Source: RECO01 sp050485385
Lineage (GTDB): Bacteria > Pseudomonadota > Alphaproteobacteria > Geminicoccales > Geminicoccaceae
Assembly (NCBI GenBank): GCA_050485385.1
Contig: JBJHBG010000109.1
Coordinates: 1 to 16,738, forward strand
Direction of reading: 5' to 3'
DNA length: 16,738 nucleotides
Position 1 is the stretch's first letter; every line of letters begins with the position of its first letter. Positions 1 to 7,683 of this stretch are shown here, one piece after another. The position numbers and the translations under genes are program-made. The notes below the pieces were generated by a model. That model did no database searches. It was not told the origin of the DNA and saw only the letters and a program-made list of their open reading frames with translations.

Positions 1-125
1 ACGGCATCTTCCACGTCTGGTTCGCCAACTACCGCATCGCCGAGGTCGACCTTACCCAACACTCGGACCGTCCGAGTGTCACCCAGCTCCTCGTACGCCT
101 GTAACCCTTGTCTCCGGTCCGTACA
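1..125. mobile_element. Putative right end of an IS481-like insertion sequence (partial)
   Basis: The window opens in the last codons of a transposase-like gene. Just past its stop, the minus strand reads TGTACGGACCGGAGACAAGG (125 down to 106) and continues to the stop codon. A TGT start and a transposase that ends inside or beside the terminal repeat are usual for IS481-family elements, so 101-125 is a plausible terminal inverted repeat. The other end lies outside the window, so the repeat cannot be confirmed and no target duplication can be seen. This is an inference from motif style, not a matched element. Confidence 0.35.
3..104 (+). CDS. C-terminal fragment of a probable transposase/integrase (partial)
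   Basis: The reading frame is open from the left edge and stops at TAA 102-104, leaving 33 residues. The fragment includes IFHVWFANYRIAEVDL, which has the G-I-aromatic-x-V-aromatic-F pattern followed by a hydrophobic strand and Asp that I associate with the beta-rich C-terminal tail of IS481-type DDE transposases. No catalytic residue is in view, so the call depends on this short resemblance and on the putative IS end just downstream. It could be the tail of an unrelated protein. Codons 21-26 lie in a perfect 7-bp inverted repeat (61-77). Confidence 0.4.
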   Translation, partial: GIFHVWFANYRIAEVDLTQHSDRPSVTQLLVRL

Positions 126-144
126 GGTCCCCCCTTCACCCCCC

Positions 145-165
145 GGCAGCGGCGCTGCCGCTGCC
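145..165. other. Perfect 8-bp stem hairpin, possible convergent terminator
   Basis: GGCAGCGG (145-152) and CCGCTGCC (158-165) are perfectly complementary around a 5-base loop. The hairpin lies between the plus-strand transposase end at 104 and the minus-strand transporter end at 214. No T-run follows on either strand, so a classic intrinsic terminator is not proven; it may block 3' exonucleases or slow polymerase. Confidence 0.5.
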
Positions 166-179
166 ACGTTTCGGGGGTT

Positions 180-200
180 GCAGGGGGCAAGGCCCCCTGC
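180..200 (-). terminator. Hairpin just past the SLC13-type gene, probable transcription end
   Basis: GCAGGGGGC (180-188) pairs perfectly with GCCCCCTGC (192-200) around a 3-base loop. On the minus strand it begins 13 bases after the end of the last gene of the six-gene operon (214), the expected place for a terminator. The U-tract is missing, as is common in high-GC alphaproteobacteria, so it may act together with Rho or as a 3'-end stabiliser. A second hairpin lies 14 bases further on. Confidence 0.5.
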
Positions 201-213
201 CCTCGCCTGCCTT

Positions 214-2043
214 CTACAACAGCAGCGGCACCATCAGGACGGAGGCTGCGAGGCAGATCAGGCTGAAGGGCACGCCGATCTTGATGAAGTCGGCGAAGGC
301 GTAATTGCCGGGGCCGACGACCAGGGTGTTCACCGGCGAGGACACGGGCGTCATGAAGGCGGTCGACGCACCCAGCGCCACGATCATGGCGAAGGGATAG
401 GGCGAGGCGCCGAGCGTGTCGGCGATGGCGAGCGCCACCGGCGCCATGAGGATCGCCGTTGCCGTGTTCGAGATGAACATGCCGAGCACGGCGGTGACGA
501 GGAAGATCAAGCCGAGGATCAGCCGCGGCGAGCCCTCGCCGCCCAGCGCCACGAGAGCATCGGCGGCAAGGTCGACACCGCCGGTCCGTTGCAGGGCGAG
601 CGAGAAGGGCATCATGCCGACGATGAGGACGAGGCTCTGCCAGTTGATGGCGCGATAGGCGCTCTTGATGTCGACGCAGCCGGTAACGCCCATGAGCAGG
701 CAACCGAGCAGCACGGCGTGCACGTTGGGCACCACCTGGAGCACCATCAGCGCCACCACGAAACCCAGGATGGCGAGGGCGTGCGGGGCCTTGTCCGCGG
801 CGGGCAGCACCTCGTCCAGTTCGGCCGGCATGTGCAGCACGACCAGCGTGTCGCCCTCGGCCTGGAGTTCGGCCAGATCGCTCCAAAATCCCGTGACCAA
901 GAGCGTGTCGCCGACGCGGACCTGCTCGTCCAACAACCCGTCGTCGACCACGGTTTGGCCCCGACGCAGCCCGATGACGACGAGGCCGTTGGCCGTCTCG
1001 ACGCGCAGATCGCGCACGGTGCGGCCGATCAGGGGCGAGCCCGGCGGCACGATGGCCTCGGTCATGCCGAGATCCTGGGTGCGGTCGGTGAGGTAGCGAT
1101 GCCGGCCGCCGAGCGGCAGGAGGTCGACCTGGTTCTCCGCGAGCAGGCGGTCGACGTCGGCCTCGGCGAGCCGTGCATCGAGCAGGAGCACGTCGCCGGG
1201 CTCCAGCACGGTCTCGGCCGAGGGCCGCACGAGCTGGGGCCGGCGGCCCGCCGCGAAGCGCTCCAGCGCCAGCAGGTTGATGCCCATCTCGCGAACGGCC
1301 AGTTCGCCGAGCCTTCGGCCCGCCACGGCCGAGCCCGGACGGATGCGGACGCGGTACTCGTGGCGGTCCAGCCCGTAGCGCTCGATCCAATCGCGGAAGG
1401 TCGGGCGCCGCCGCCGGGTTTCCAGCGTCGGCGGCGTGTCCGGCAGCCAGCGGCGGACGAGCAGCACGTAGCCGACCGCGAGGGCCAGGATGACGAGGCC
1501 GAAGGGGGTGATGGTGAAAAAGCCGAAGCCCGCCTCGCCCTGACGCACCAATTCGGCGTTGACGACGAGGTTGGGGGCCGTCGCGACCAGGGTGAGCATG
1601 CCGCTGATCAGGGCCGCCATGCTCATCGGCATCATCAGCTTGGAGGGTGCCGTGCCCGTATTGCGGCAGATGCGCAGGACGACGGGGATGAAGATGGCGA
1701 CGATGGCGGTGGAGCTCATCAAGGAGCCGAGCCCCGCCACCGAGACCATCAACAGCACCAACAGCCGCACCTCGCTGCCGCCGGCCTTGGCGTTGATCCA
1801 GTCGCCGAGCCGGCGGGCGACGCCCGTGCGCACCAGCCCCTCGCCGAGCACGAACAGGAGCGCGATCAGCACGATGTTGGGGTCGGCGAAGCCGGCGATG
1901 GCCTCCGGCACGGTGACGGTCCCGGTCAAGGGCAACGCCGCGATCATGATCAGCGCCACCACGTCCATGCGCGGCCGGTTGGCCACGAACATGACGATGG
2001 CTGCCAGGAGCAGCGCCAGGACGAGGCCGAGATCGGTGGTCAT
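214..2043 (-). CDS. SLC13/DASS-family transporter with two RCK_C (TrkA-C) domains
   Basis: A 609-residue inner-membrane protein. SLC13/DASS carriers import dicarboxylates, citrate or sulfate with sodium; the substrate cannot be read here. A first membrane half spans about 1-200 and contains SST at 110-112 and TAPNLVVN at 155-162. Two soluble RCK_C domains follow at roughly 225-300 and 320-400, each with the PGD-LLL pattern. The second membrane half spans about 420-609, with SNTAT at 525-529 and SSPVNT at 568-573. The paired SNT-like and P-N motifs are the Na+/substrate clamp seen in the family. The ATG is chosen because it overlaps the upstream stop as TGATG and has GGGGG at good spacing; the frame is open further upstream but that part is antisense-like. 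It is the last gene of the operon. In this context uptake of Asp/Glu-type or C4 dicarboxylates is plausible, but sulfate is an alternative. Confidence 0.9.
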   Translation of the reverse strand: MTTDLGLVLALLLAAIVMFVANRPRMDVVALIMIAALPLTGTVTVPEAIAGFADPNIVLIALLFVLGEGLVRTGVARRLGDWINAKAGGSEVRLLVLLMVSVAGLGSLMSSTAIVAIFIPVVLRICRNTGTAPSKLMMPMSMAALISGMLTLVATAPNLVVNAELVRQGEAGFGFFTITPFGLVILALAVGYVLLVRRWLPDTPPTLETRRRRPTFRDWIERYGLDRHEYRVRIRPGSAVAGRRLGELAVREMGINLLALERFAAGRRPQLVRPSAETVLEPGDVLLLDARLAEADVDRLLAENQVDLLPLGGRHRYLTDRTQDLGMTEAIVPPGSPLIGRTVRDLRVETANGLVVIGLRRGQTVVDDGLLDEQVRVGDTLLVTGFWSDLAELQAEGDTLVVLHMPAELDEVLPAADKAPHALAILGFVVALMVLQVVPNVHAVLLGCLLMGVTGCVDIKSAYRAINWQSLVLIVGMMPFSLALQRTGGVDLAADALVALGGEGSPRLILGLIFLVTAVLGMFISNTATAILMAPVALAIADTLGASPYPFAMIVALGASTAFMTPVSSPVNTLVVGPGNYAFADFIKIGVPFSLICLAASVLMVPLLL

Positions 2044-3581
2044 CAAAGCCCCCAGGGCAGGCCGAGCAGATACCAGACGGCGAAGAACAGGGTCCAGACG
2101 ACCGACAGGATCAGGACGTAGGGCAGCATGAGGGCGATGACCGTGCCGACGCCAGCATCCTTCTGGTAGCGCTGGGCGAAGACCACGATCATCGCGAAAT
2201 AGGCGTTCAGGGGCGTGATCGCGTTCATCGGCGAATCGGCAACGCGGTAGGCGGCGAGCACCACCTCGGGCTCGACGCCGAGGCGCATGAGCAAGGGCAC
2301 GAACAGGGGCGCGAAGATGGCCCATTTCGGGATCGCGCCGGTGATGATCAGGTCGAGCAGGAGGATCACCAGGATGAAGCCGAGCAGGAGCCAGATGGTG
2401 GAGAGGTTCAGGCCCTCCAGCCAATAGGCGAGGCTGACGGCGGCAAGCGTGGCCATGTTCGAGTAGTCGAAATAGGCGAGGAACTGGGCGATCACGAGCA
2501 GGAGCAGGATCAGGCCTGCGAGGCTGGCGATGGCCTTGGTGATGGCGTCGACCACCTCGCCGGCGGTCCGCAGCGTGCCTGCGCCGAGGCCGTAGGCGAT
2601 GCCGCAGCCGAGGAAGACGAGGGCGATGGAGACGATCAGGCTGCCCATGAAGGGCGAGTTGCCGATCAGGGCTCCCGTCTCCGGATGGCGGAGCGGTGCG
2701 CCCGGAGGCAGGCTCAAGAGCAGGATGAAGGCGAGCACGCCGACGAGTGCGAAGAAGGCGAACCAGAGGCCACGGTACTCGTTGGGGGCGAGGCCCGGCG
2801 CGTCCTCCAGCACGTAGTCGCCCTGATAGGGGCCGAGCCGGGGCTCGACCATCCGTTCGGTGATCAGCCCGATCAGCACCGTCAGCATGACCACCGAGCC
2901 GATCGAGAACCAGAGATTGGCGGTGAGGTCGATGGTGACGGTCGGGTCGACCAGGGCGATGGCGTCGTTGGTGATCTCGGTCAGGATGCCGTCGACCGGG
3001 ACGATCAGGACGTTGACCATGAAGGCGCTGGCAACGGCGGCGAAGGCGGCACCCAGCCCGGCCAGGGGGTGCCGGCCGACGCTGATGAAGGCGGCGGCGG
3101 CGAGCGGGATCAGGACGAGGTAGCCGGCATCCGCCGCGACGCTCGAGACGATGCCGACGAAGACCAGGATGTAGGTGAGCGCCCGGGCGGGTGCGACGAC
3201 CACCAGCTTCCTGATCAGCGCCTTCACCAAGCCCGCCGATTCGGCGACGCCGACACCGACCATGGCGACGATGATCACGCCGACGGCGTTGAAGCCCATG
3301 AAGTTCGGAACGACGCCCGTGAACATGAAGCGGATGCCGTCGATGGTCAAAAGGCTGCGCGCATCGGTCGTCAGATATTGCAGCTCGGAGGTGACGGGAT
3401 CGATGCGCTGGTAGGTGACGCTGGCGCCGAGCATGTAGAGCAGGTGCGAGAGCACGATGACGACGCCGGTCAGGATGACGAAGATCACGACCGGATGCGG
3501 GACGCGGTTGCCGACGCGCTCGATGACGTCGAGGGCGCGCTGCATCCCCGTGTGTGCCGGTGCGGCTGCGGGCTCGGTCAT
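2043..3581 (-). CDS. AbgT-family transporter
   Basis: A 512-residue polytopic membrane protein, the usual AbgT length. The E. coli prototype takes up p-aminobenzoyl-glutamate, and some homologues export sulfonamides. After a hydrophilic start, membrane segments run to the C-terminus. GFNAVGVIIVAM followed by GVGVAESAGL, and later YRVADSPMNAITPLNAYF at about 445-462, match family signature regions (commonly R-x-G-D-S-x-x-N-x-x-x-P). The region usually read as A-N-L-L-x-x-x-D is here MVNVLIVPVDG, a divergent form, so substrate specificity may differ. The start ATG overlaps the upstream dipeptidase stop by four bases (ATGA), and the stop overlaps the next start by one base, so translation is probably coupled. 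Coupling to a dipeptidase suggests import of a dipeptide or acyl-glutamate; this is inference. Confidence 0.9.
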   Translation of the reverse strand: MTEPAAAPAHTGMQRALDVIERVGNRVPHPVVIFVILTGVVIVLSHLLYMLGASVTYQRIDPVTSELQYLTTDARSLLTIDGIRFMFTGVVPNFMGFNAVGVIIVAMVGVGVAESAGLVKALIRKLVVVAPARALTYILVFVGIVSSVAADAGYLVLIPLAAAAFISVGRHPLAGLGAAFAAVASAFMVNVLIVPVDGILTEITNDAIALVDPTVTIDLTANLWFSIGSVVMLTVLIGLITERMVEPRLGPYQGDYVLEDAPGLAPNEYRGLWFAFFALVGVLAFILLLSLPPGAPLRHPETGALIGNSPFMGSLIVSIALVFLGCGIAYGLGAGTLRTAGEVVDAITKAIASLAGLILLLLVIAQFLAYFDYSNMATLAAVSLAYWLEGLNLSTIWLLLGFILVILLLDLIITGAIPKWAIFAPLFVPLLMRLGVEPEVVLAAYRVADSPMNAITPLNAYFAMIVVFAQRYQKDAGVGTVIALMLPYVLILSVVWTLFFAVWYLLGLPWGL

Positions 3582-4966
3582 GGACGGCGCCCCAGGGCGT
3601 CGAGCACGCGCGCCCAGGAGCGGATGCCCTTTTGGAAGCTCTTCAGCTCGTACTTCTCGTTGGGGCTGTGGATGCGGTCGTCGTCGAGCGCGAAGCCCGC
3701 CAACACCACGTCCATGCCGAGCGTCCGCTTCAAGTCGTAGGCGACCGGGATGGAACCGCCGCCACCGACGAAAGCGGCGGGCTTGCCCCACTCCTCGGTC
3801 AGTGCCGCTTGGCTCCGCCGAAAGGCCGGCGCTTCGAGCGGAAAGGCGATGGCGCGGCCGGAGCCGTGGTCGAGGAAGGTCACCGTGCAATCGGCCGGTA
3901 CACGGGCGCGGACGAAGTCGCGGAAGGCCGCGCGGACCTTGGCCGGGTCCTGGTCGAAGACGAGGCGGAACGAGATCTTGGCCGAGGCCGCGGCCGGGAT
4001 CACGGTCTTGAAGCCCTCGCCCTGATAGCCGCCGCCCATGCCGTTGACCTCGGCGGTGGGCCTCGACCAGATCATCTCGAGCGCCGAGCGGCCGGCCTCG
4101 CCGGCCGGGATGCGCAGGCCGACGGCGCCGAGGAACGCCTCGGCATCGAAGGCGAGTGCGTGCCACTGCTGCGCCAAGGCCTCCGGCAGCTCCGGCACAC
4201 CGTCGTAGAAGCCGGGGATTCGGATGCGGCCCCGATCGTCGCGAAGGTCCGCCAGGATGCGGGCGAGGACGTGATTGGGGTTGGCCGCCGCCGAGCCGTA
4301 GAGCCCGGAGTGCAGGTCGCGGTCGGCGCCCTCGATCACGATCTCCTCGCCGCAGAGGCCGCGGAGCATGGTGGTGATGGCGGGCGTCTCCGCGTCCCAC
4401 ATGGCGGTGTCGCAGATGAGGCCGACATCGGCGCGGAGTTCGTCGCCGTGGCTCTGCAGGAACGGCGGCAGGTTGACGCCGCCGCTCTCTTCCTCGCCTT
4501 CGATCAGGACGGTGACCGGGACGGGCAGCTTCCCTGTGACCTGCTTCCAGGCGCGGCACGCCTCGACGAAGGTCATCACCTGGCCCTTGTCGTCGGAGGC
4601 ACCGCGCGCACGGATGCAGGCGGTGCCGTCCGGCCGGCGCTCGATCCGAGGCTCGAACGGGTCGTGGTCCCAAAGCTCGAGCGGGTCCACCGGCTGCACG
4701 TCGTAGTGGCCGTAGAAAAGGGCCGAAGGGCCGTCGGCCGCACGGTTGTGGCCGACGACGATGGGATGGCCGGGCGTGTCGTGCAGCGTGGCTTCGAAGC
4801 CGATGCTCCGAAGGTCCTCGACGTGCCACTGCCCGCAGCGGCGGCAGTCGTCGGCATAGGCCGGGTCGGTCGAGATCGACTTGAAGCGGAGGAGGTGGAA
4901 CAGCCGCTCCAGGGCCGCGTCCCGATCCGCGTCGATGTGGGCGAGGACGGCGTCGAGGTCGGACAT
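3578..4966 (-). CDS. M20-family metallodipeptidase (carnosinase/CNDP-like)
   Basis: A 462-residue cytoplasmic zinc or manganese peptidase with no signal peptide. Family features in order: YGHYDVQPVDP (metal His87, Asp89), GASDDKG (bridging Asp at about 125), EGEEESGG (catalytic Glu159 and metal Glu160), CDT with Asp186, DLHSG with His219 of the dimerisation lid, GGGYQGEGFKTVIP in the lid domain, and IHSPNEKY near the end carrying the last metal His. This is the M20 dipeptidase pattern, not the AbgA/AbgB amidohydrolase pattern. The chosen ATG (MSDLDAV) has GGAAAG about 8 bases upstream; an ATG 15 codons earlier would overlap the asparaginase gene. The gap to that gene is 19 bases and the 3' end overlaps the AbgT start by 4 bases. 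It probably hydrolyses dipeptides brought in by the adjacent carriers. Confidence 0.92.
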   Translation of the reverse strand: MSDLDAVLAHIDADRDAALERLFHLLRFKSISTDPAYADDCRRCGQWHVEDLRSIGFEATLHDTPGHPIVVGHNRAADGPSALFYGHYDVQPVDPLELWDHDPFEPRIERRPDGTACIRARGASDDKGQVMTFVEACRAWKQVTGKLPVPVTVLIEGEEESGGVNLPPFLQSHGDELRADVGLICDTAMWDAETPAITTMLRGLCGEEIVIEGADRDLHSGLYGSAAANPNHVLARILADLRDDRGRIRIPGFYDGVPELPEALAQQWHALAFDAEAFLGAVGLRIPAGEAGRSALEMIWSRPTAEVNGMGGGYQGEGFKTVIPAAASAKISFRLVFDQDPAKVRAAFRDFVRARVPADCTVTFLDHGSGRAIAFPLEAPAFRRSQAALTEEWGKPAAFVGGGGSIPVAYDLKRTLGMDVVLAGFALDDDRIHSPNEKYELKSFQKGIRSWARVLDALGRRP

Positions 4967-4985
4967 GGCAACGCTTTCCGGTTGT

Positions 4986-5963
4986 TCAATTGTAGGCAGC
5001 GAAGGCCGCACGCGCGGCGGCGTCGCCGCCGTTGCGGAGCGCCAGGGACAACAGCAAGCGGGCCTTGAGGCCGGAGAGAAACCCGGCGGGAATCAGCCCG
5101 CGCCCGATCAGGTCGATCTCGCTGCCGGGATAGCCATAAGTGCGGGTGAAGACGGGACCGGTCATCGAACGCGAGGCGAGCACCACCGGCATCGCCGCCG
5201 CCAGTTCGCCGAGCACGGGTGCGGCGTCGGCATGGACGTGGCCGGCGCCCATGCCCTCGATCACGACCCCGGCATAGCCCAGCCCGCCGAGGGCGCGGAG
5301 CAGGCGCGTGTCGTCGCCCATCGGGCAGCGGACGAGGGCGATGGGGGCGGGCGGGCCGCCCTCGGCGGCGAGGCACGGCAGGCGTTCCAAACGCAGGTAG
5401 AGACGCGGCTCGTCCTCGATCACGGCGCCGAGGGGTCCCGCCAGCGGCGACAGGAAGGCCGACGGCAGGGCCGTGTGCGATTTCTGCACGAAACGGGCGG
5501 CGTGGATGTCGTAGTTGAGCACCACCAGCGCGCCGAGGCCGCGTGCTAGGGGCGACGCCGCGACCCTGGCCGCCGCGAGGAGGTTGGCGGGACCGTCCGC
5601 ACCCGGGGCGTCGGCGCCGCGCATGGCCCCCGTCAGCACGACGGGCTTCTCGCCGGCCACCAGGAGGTCGAGCAGGAAGGCCGATTCCTCCAGCGTGTCG
5701 GTACCCTGAACGACCACGGCACCGTCGACGTCGCCAGCGAAGGCAGCTTCGATGCGCGTCGCCACGTCGATCAGGTTCTCGGGCGTGAGCGACGGGCTGG
5801 CCACGCGCAGCGGCGAGACCGCCTCGATCTCGGCCACCTCGGCGAGCGCCGGCACTGCGGCGACGAGGTCGGCGGCACCCAAGGTCGGTGTGATGCCGCC
5901 CGCCTCGCTCGGCACCATGGTGATGGTGCCGCCGAGCGACAGCACCAGCAGGCGGGGTTTCAT
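4986..5963 (-). CDS. L-asparaginase, bacterial-type (class I/II fold)
   Basis: 325 residues. It hydrolyses L-asparagine to aspartate and ammonia, possibly with side activity on glutamine. The N-terminal LGGTI motif supplies nucleophile Thr13. QGTDTLEES at 86-94 supplies Thr88 and Asp89, and KSHT at 161-164 supplies the catalytic Lys161. These match the Thr-Thr-Asp-Lys set of E. coli AnsB almost residue for residue. The flexible active-site loop after GGTI has no evident Tyr equivalent to AnsB Tyr25, as in many divergent homologues. There is no signal peptide, so it acts in the cytoplasm. The ATG overlaps the upstream MFS stop as ATGA, with GAGGTG six bases before it. Its place between a glutaminase and a dipeptidase fits amide nitrogen salvage. 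Confidence 0.93.
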   Translation of the reverse strand: MKPRLLVLSLGGTITMVPSEAGGITPTLGAADLVAAVPALAEVAEIEAVSPLRVASPSLTPENLIDVATRIEAAFAGDVDGAVVVQGTDTLEESAFLLDLLVAGEKPVVLTGAMRGADAPGADGPANLLAAARVAASPLARGLGALVVLNYDIHAARFVQKSHTALPSAFLSPLAGPLGAVIEDEPRLYLRLERLPCLAAEGGPPAPIALVRCPMGDDTRLLRALGGLGYAGVVIEGMGAGHVHADAAPVLGELAAAMPVVLASRSMTGPVFTRTYGYPGSEIDLIGRGLIPAGFLSGLKARLLLSLALRNGGDAAARAAFAAYN

Positions 5964-7654
5964 GCCCGCACCTCGTCCGCCTTCGCCTCCAGGGCCGCGT
6001 AGGTTTCGGCGACCTGCTGTTCCTCTTCCGCCGAGGGTGGTGGCGGGTTGGCCGGGATGGTGCCGGGCTTGTAGTCGGGCAAACGCCCCGCCGGCAGGAT
6101 GGTCAGCGCGGCGAGGCAGGCCATGATGAGGAGGCCGATCTTCAAGGCATTGAGGCGCATCTCGCTGTTGATGCGGAAGGCCTCCTCGACCTGCTCGGGC
6201 GTCGCCTCGATCCGCTCCATGATGACCATGAGCTGGTCGTTGGAGACGAAGTTGACGTTGTCGAGGTCGAGCCGCTCCTGCACCTCGGGCGGGATGTACG
6301 GCGTGGCGGCGAGGTTCGCCATGATGCCGGCCGAGAGCAGCCCCACCATCAAGGCACCGGCGACGGCGGTGCCGACGGCGGCGGCGAGGTTCTGGGTGGT
6401 CCCGCGCAACGAGCCGACGTCGCCCGCGAGCTCCTTCGGCGCTGCCGTCACCAGCACGTTGAACACGAGCGTCACCAGCGCTCCCTGGCCGAGACCGAAG
6501 GCGACGAGGCCGACCAGCACGGGTACGGCCGACCAGTCGTTGGCGACGACGAAGGCGAGCCAGAGGAGGGCTACGGTGCAGATCGAGAAGCCGGCGCGGC
6601 CGATCTGCCGGGGCGTCAGCTTGTCGTAGAGCCGCACCACGAGGATGGCGGTGAAGAACACCGTCAGGTTGAACGGCATCATGGCGATGGCCGTGGCCAA
6701 GGGCGACTGGCCCTGCACGATCTGGATGTAGAGCGGCACGGTGAAGTTGAGCGCCGCCTCCATCGCCACCACCGCGAACATGGTGATCACCGCCGCCTTC
6801 TCGGTCGGCGAGAGGATGACGCGGAGGTCGAGCAACGGCGTGCCGCCGGCGGCCGCCACCTGCCGGCAGCGCCGGACGAACAGTTGCAACAGCAGGATGC
6901 CGGCAACGATCATCAAGGGTGCCGGCGACATGCCGAGCACATCGAAGGGTGCATTGGGGCCGGCGAGGCCGAGGCCCCAGCGGTTGAGGTTGTTGAAGCC
7001 GAACGAGATGCAGATGATCGCCACGGCCGCCAGCACGACGCCGACGAGGTCGATCTTCACCTCCGGCCGGCCCTGGGTCGGCTTGAGCCGGAAGCTGAGG
7101 ACGAGGACGACGACCGCGACGCCCATCAAGAGGCCGAACACCGGCCGCCAGCCCACATAGGTGGCCAAGAGGCCGCCGATGGTGAAGGCGGCGACGCCGG
7201 CCCCGGCGCGGGCGGAGCCGAGCGCCCCCACCGCGGTCGCCTGCTGGCGGCCCTGGTAGTGATGGGCGATCAGCGCCACCAGCGAGGGCACCAGAGCCGC
7301 GGCGGCAGTGCCGGCCACGCCTTGAGCGGCGATCATCACCGTGGCCGACGGTGCCAGTGCCATCATCGCCTGCGCGGCGATGAACATCGTCACCACCGTG
7401 CGGAACACGACCACGGCGCCGAAGCGCTGGTTGAGCTTGGCGCCGAGCATGACGAGGCCGGCGACGGCGAGGGAGTACATGACGATGCCGGTCGCAACCG
7501 TGGTCGGCGGCACGCCGAAGCTCGCCACCATGCCGCTCATCGAGACGGGCAAGGCCGCGACGTTGAAGGACATCAGCACCTGACCGAGGGCGATGGCGAT
7601 CATCGGCACCCAGGAGTCGCGCACCTCGTCCGAGGCAGCGGCAGCGGTCGTCAT
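5960..7654 (-). CDS. MFS transporter, DHA2-like, about 14 TM segments
   Basis: 564 residues, inner membrane. The hydrophobic pattern starts near residue 16 and gives about 14 segments, the DHA2/EmrB-type arrangement. GAKLNQRFG after TM2 is the motif-A region, and GVAGTAAAALVPSLVALI and GALGSARAGAGVAAFTIGG resemble TM4 and the TM5 motif C of proton-driven exporters. Residues 448-500 form a long hydrophilic, probably periplasmic loop before the last segment, and 521-564 form an acidic, alanine/glutamate-rich cytoplasmic tail; both are unusual additions. The start MTTAAAAS has GGGGA at suitable spacing, and it follows the glutaminase stop by 29 bases. Its stop overlaps the asparaginase start by 4 bases. 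DHA2 members usually export; here amino-acid or amide transport is a context guess only. Confidence 0.9.
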   Translation of the reverse strand: MTTAAAASDEVRDSWVPMIAIALGQVLMSFNVAALPVSMSGMVASFGVPPTTVATGIVMYSLAVAGLVMLGAKLNQRFGAVVVFRTVVTMFIAAQAMMALAPSATVMIAAQGVAGTAAAALVPSLVALIAHHYQGRQQATAVGALGSARAGAGVAAFTIGGLLATYVGWRPVFGLLMGVAVVVLVLSFRLKPTQGRPEVKIDLVGVVLAAVAIICISFGFNNLNRWGLGLAGPNAPFDVLGMSPAPLMIVAGILLLQLFVRRCRQVAAAGGTPLLDLRVILSPTEKAAVITMFAVVAMEAALNFTVPLYIQIVQGQSPLATAIAMMPFNLTVFFTAILVVRLYDKLTPRQIGRAGFSICTVALLWLAFVVANDWSAVPVLVGLVAFGLGQGALVTLVFNVLVTAAPKELAGDVGSLRGTTQNLAAAVGTAVAGALMVGLLSAGIMANLAATPYIPPEVQERLDLDNVNFVSNDQLMVIMERIEATPEQVEEAFRINSEMRLNALKIGLLIMACLAALTILPAGRLPDYKPGTIPANPPPPSAEEEQQVAETYAALEAKADEVRA

Positions 7655-7683
7655 TGGCAGTCCCCGATCGAGTACCGACCCGC

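Noticed and set aside
76..2121. Long plus-strand open frame of 681 codons
   Set aside because: It is antisense to the SLC13-type gene, rich in His, Gln, Asp and Arg with no domain, as expected for a shadow in high-GC DNA.
3554..5068. Long plus-strand open frame of 504 codons opposite the dipeptidase
   Set aside because: The opposite strand carries an intact M20 enzyme with all catalytic motifs; the antisense frame has no recognisable feature.
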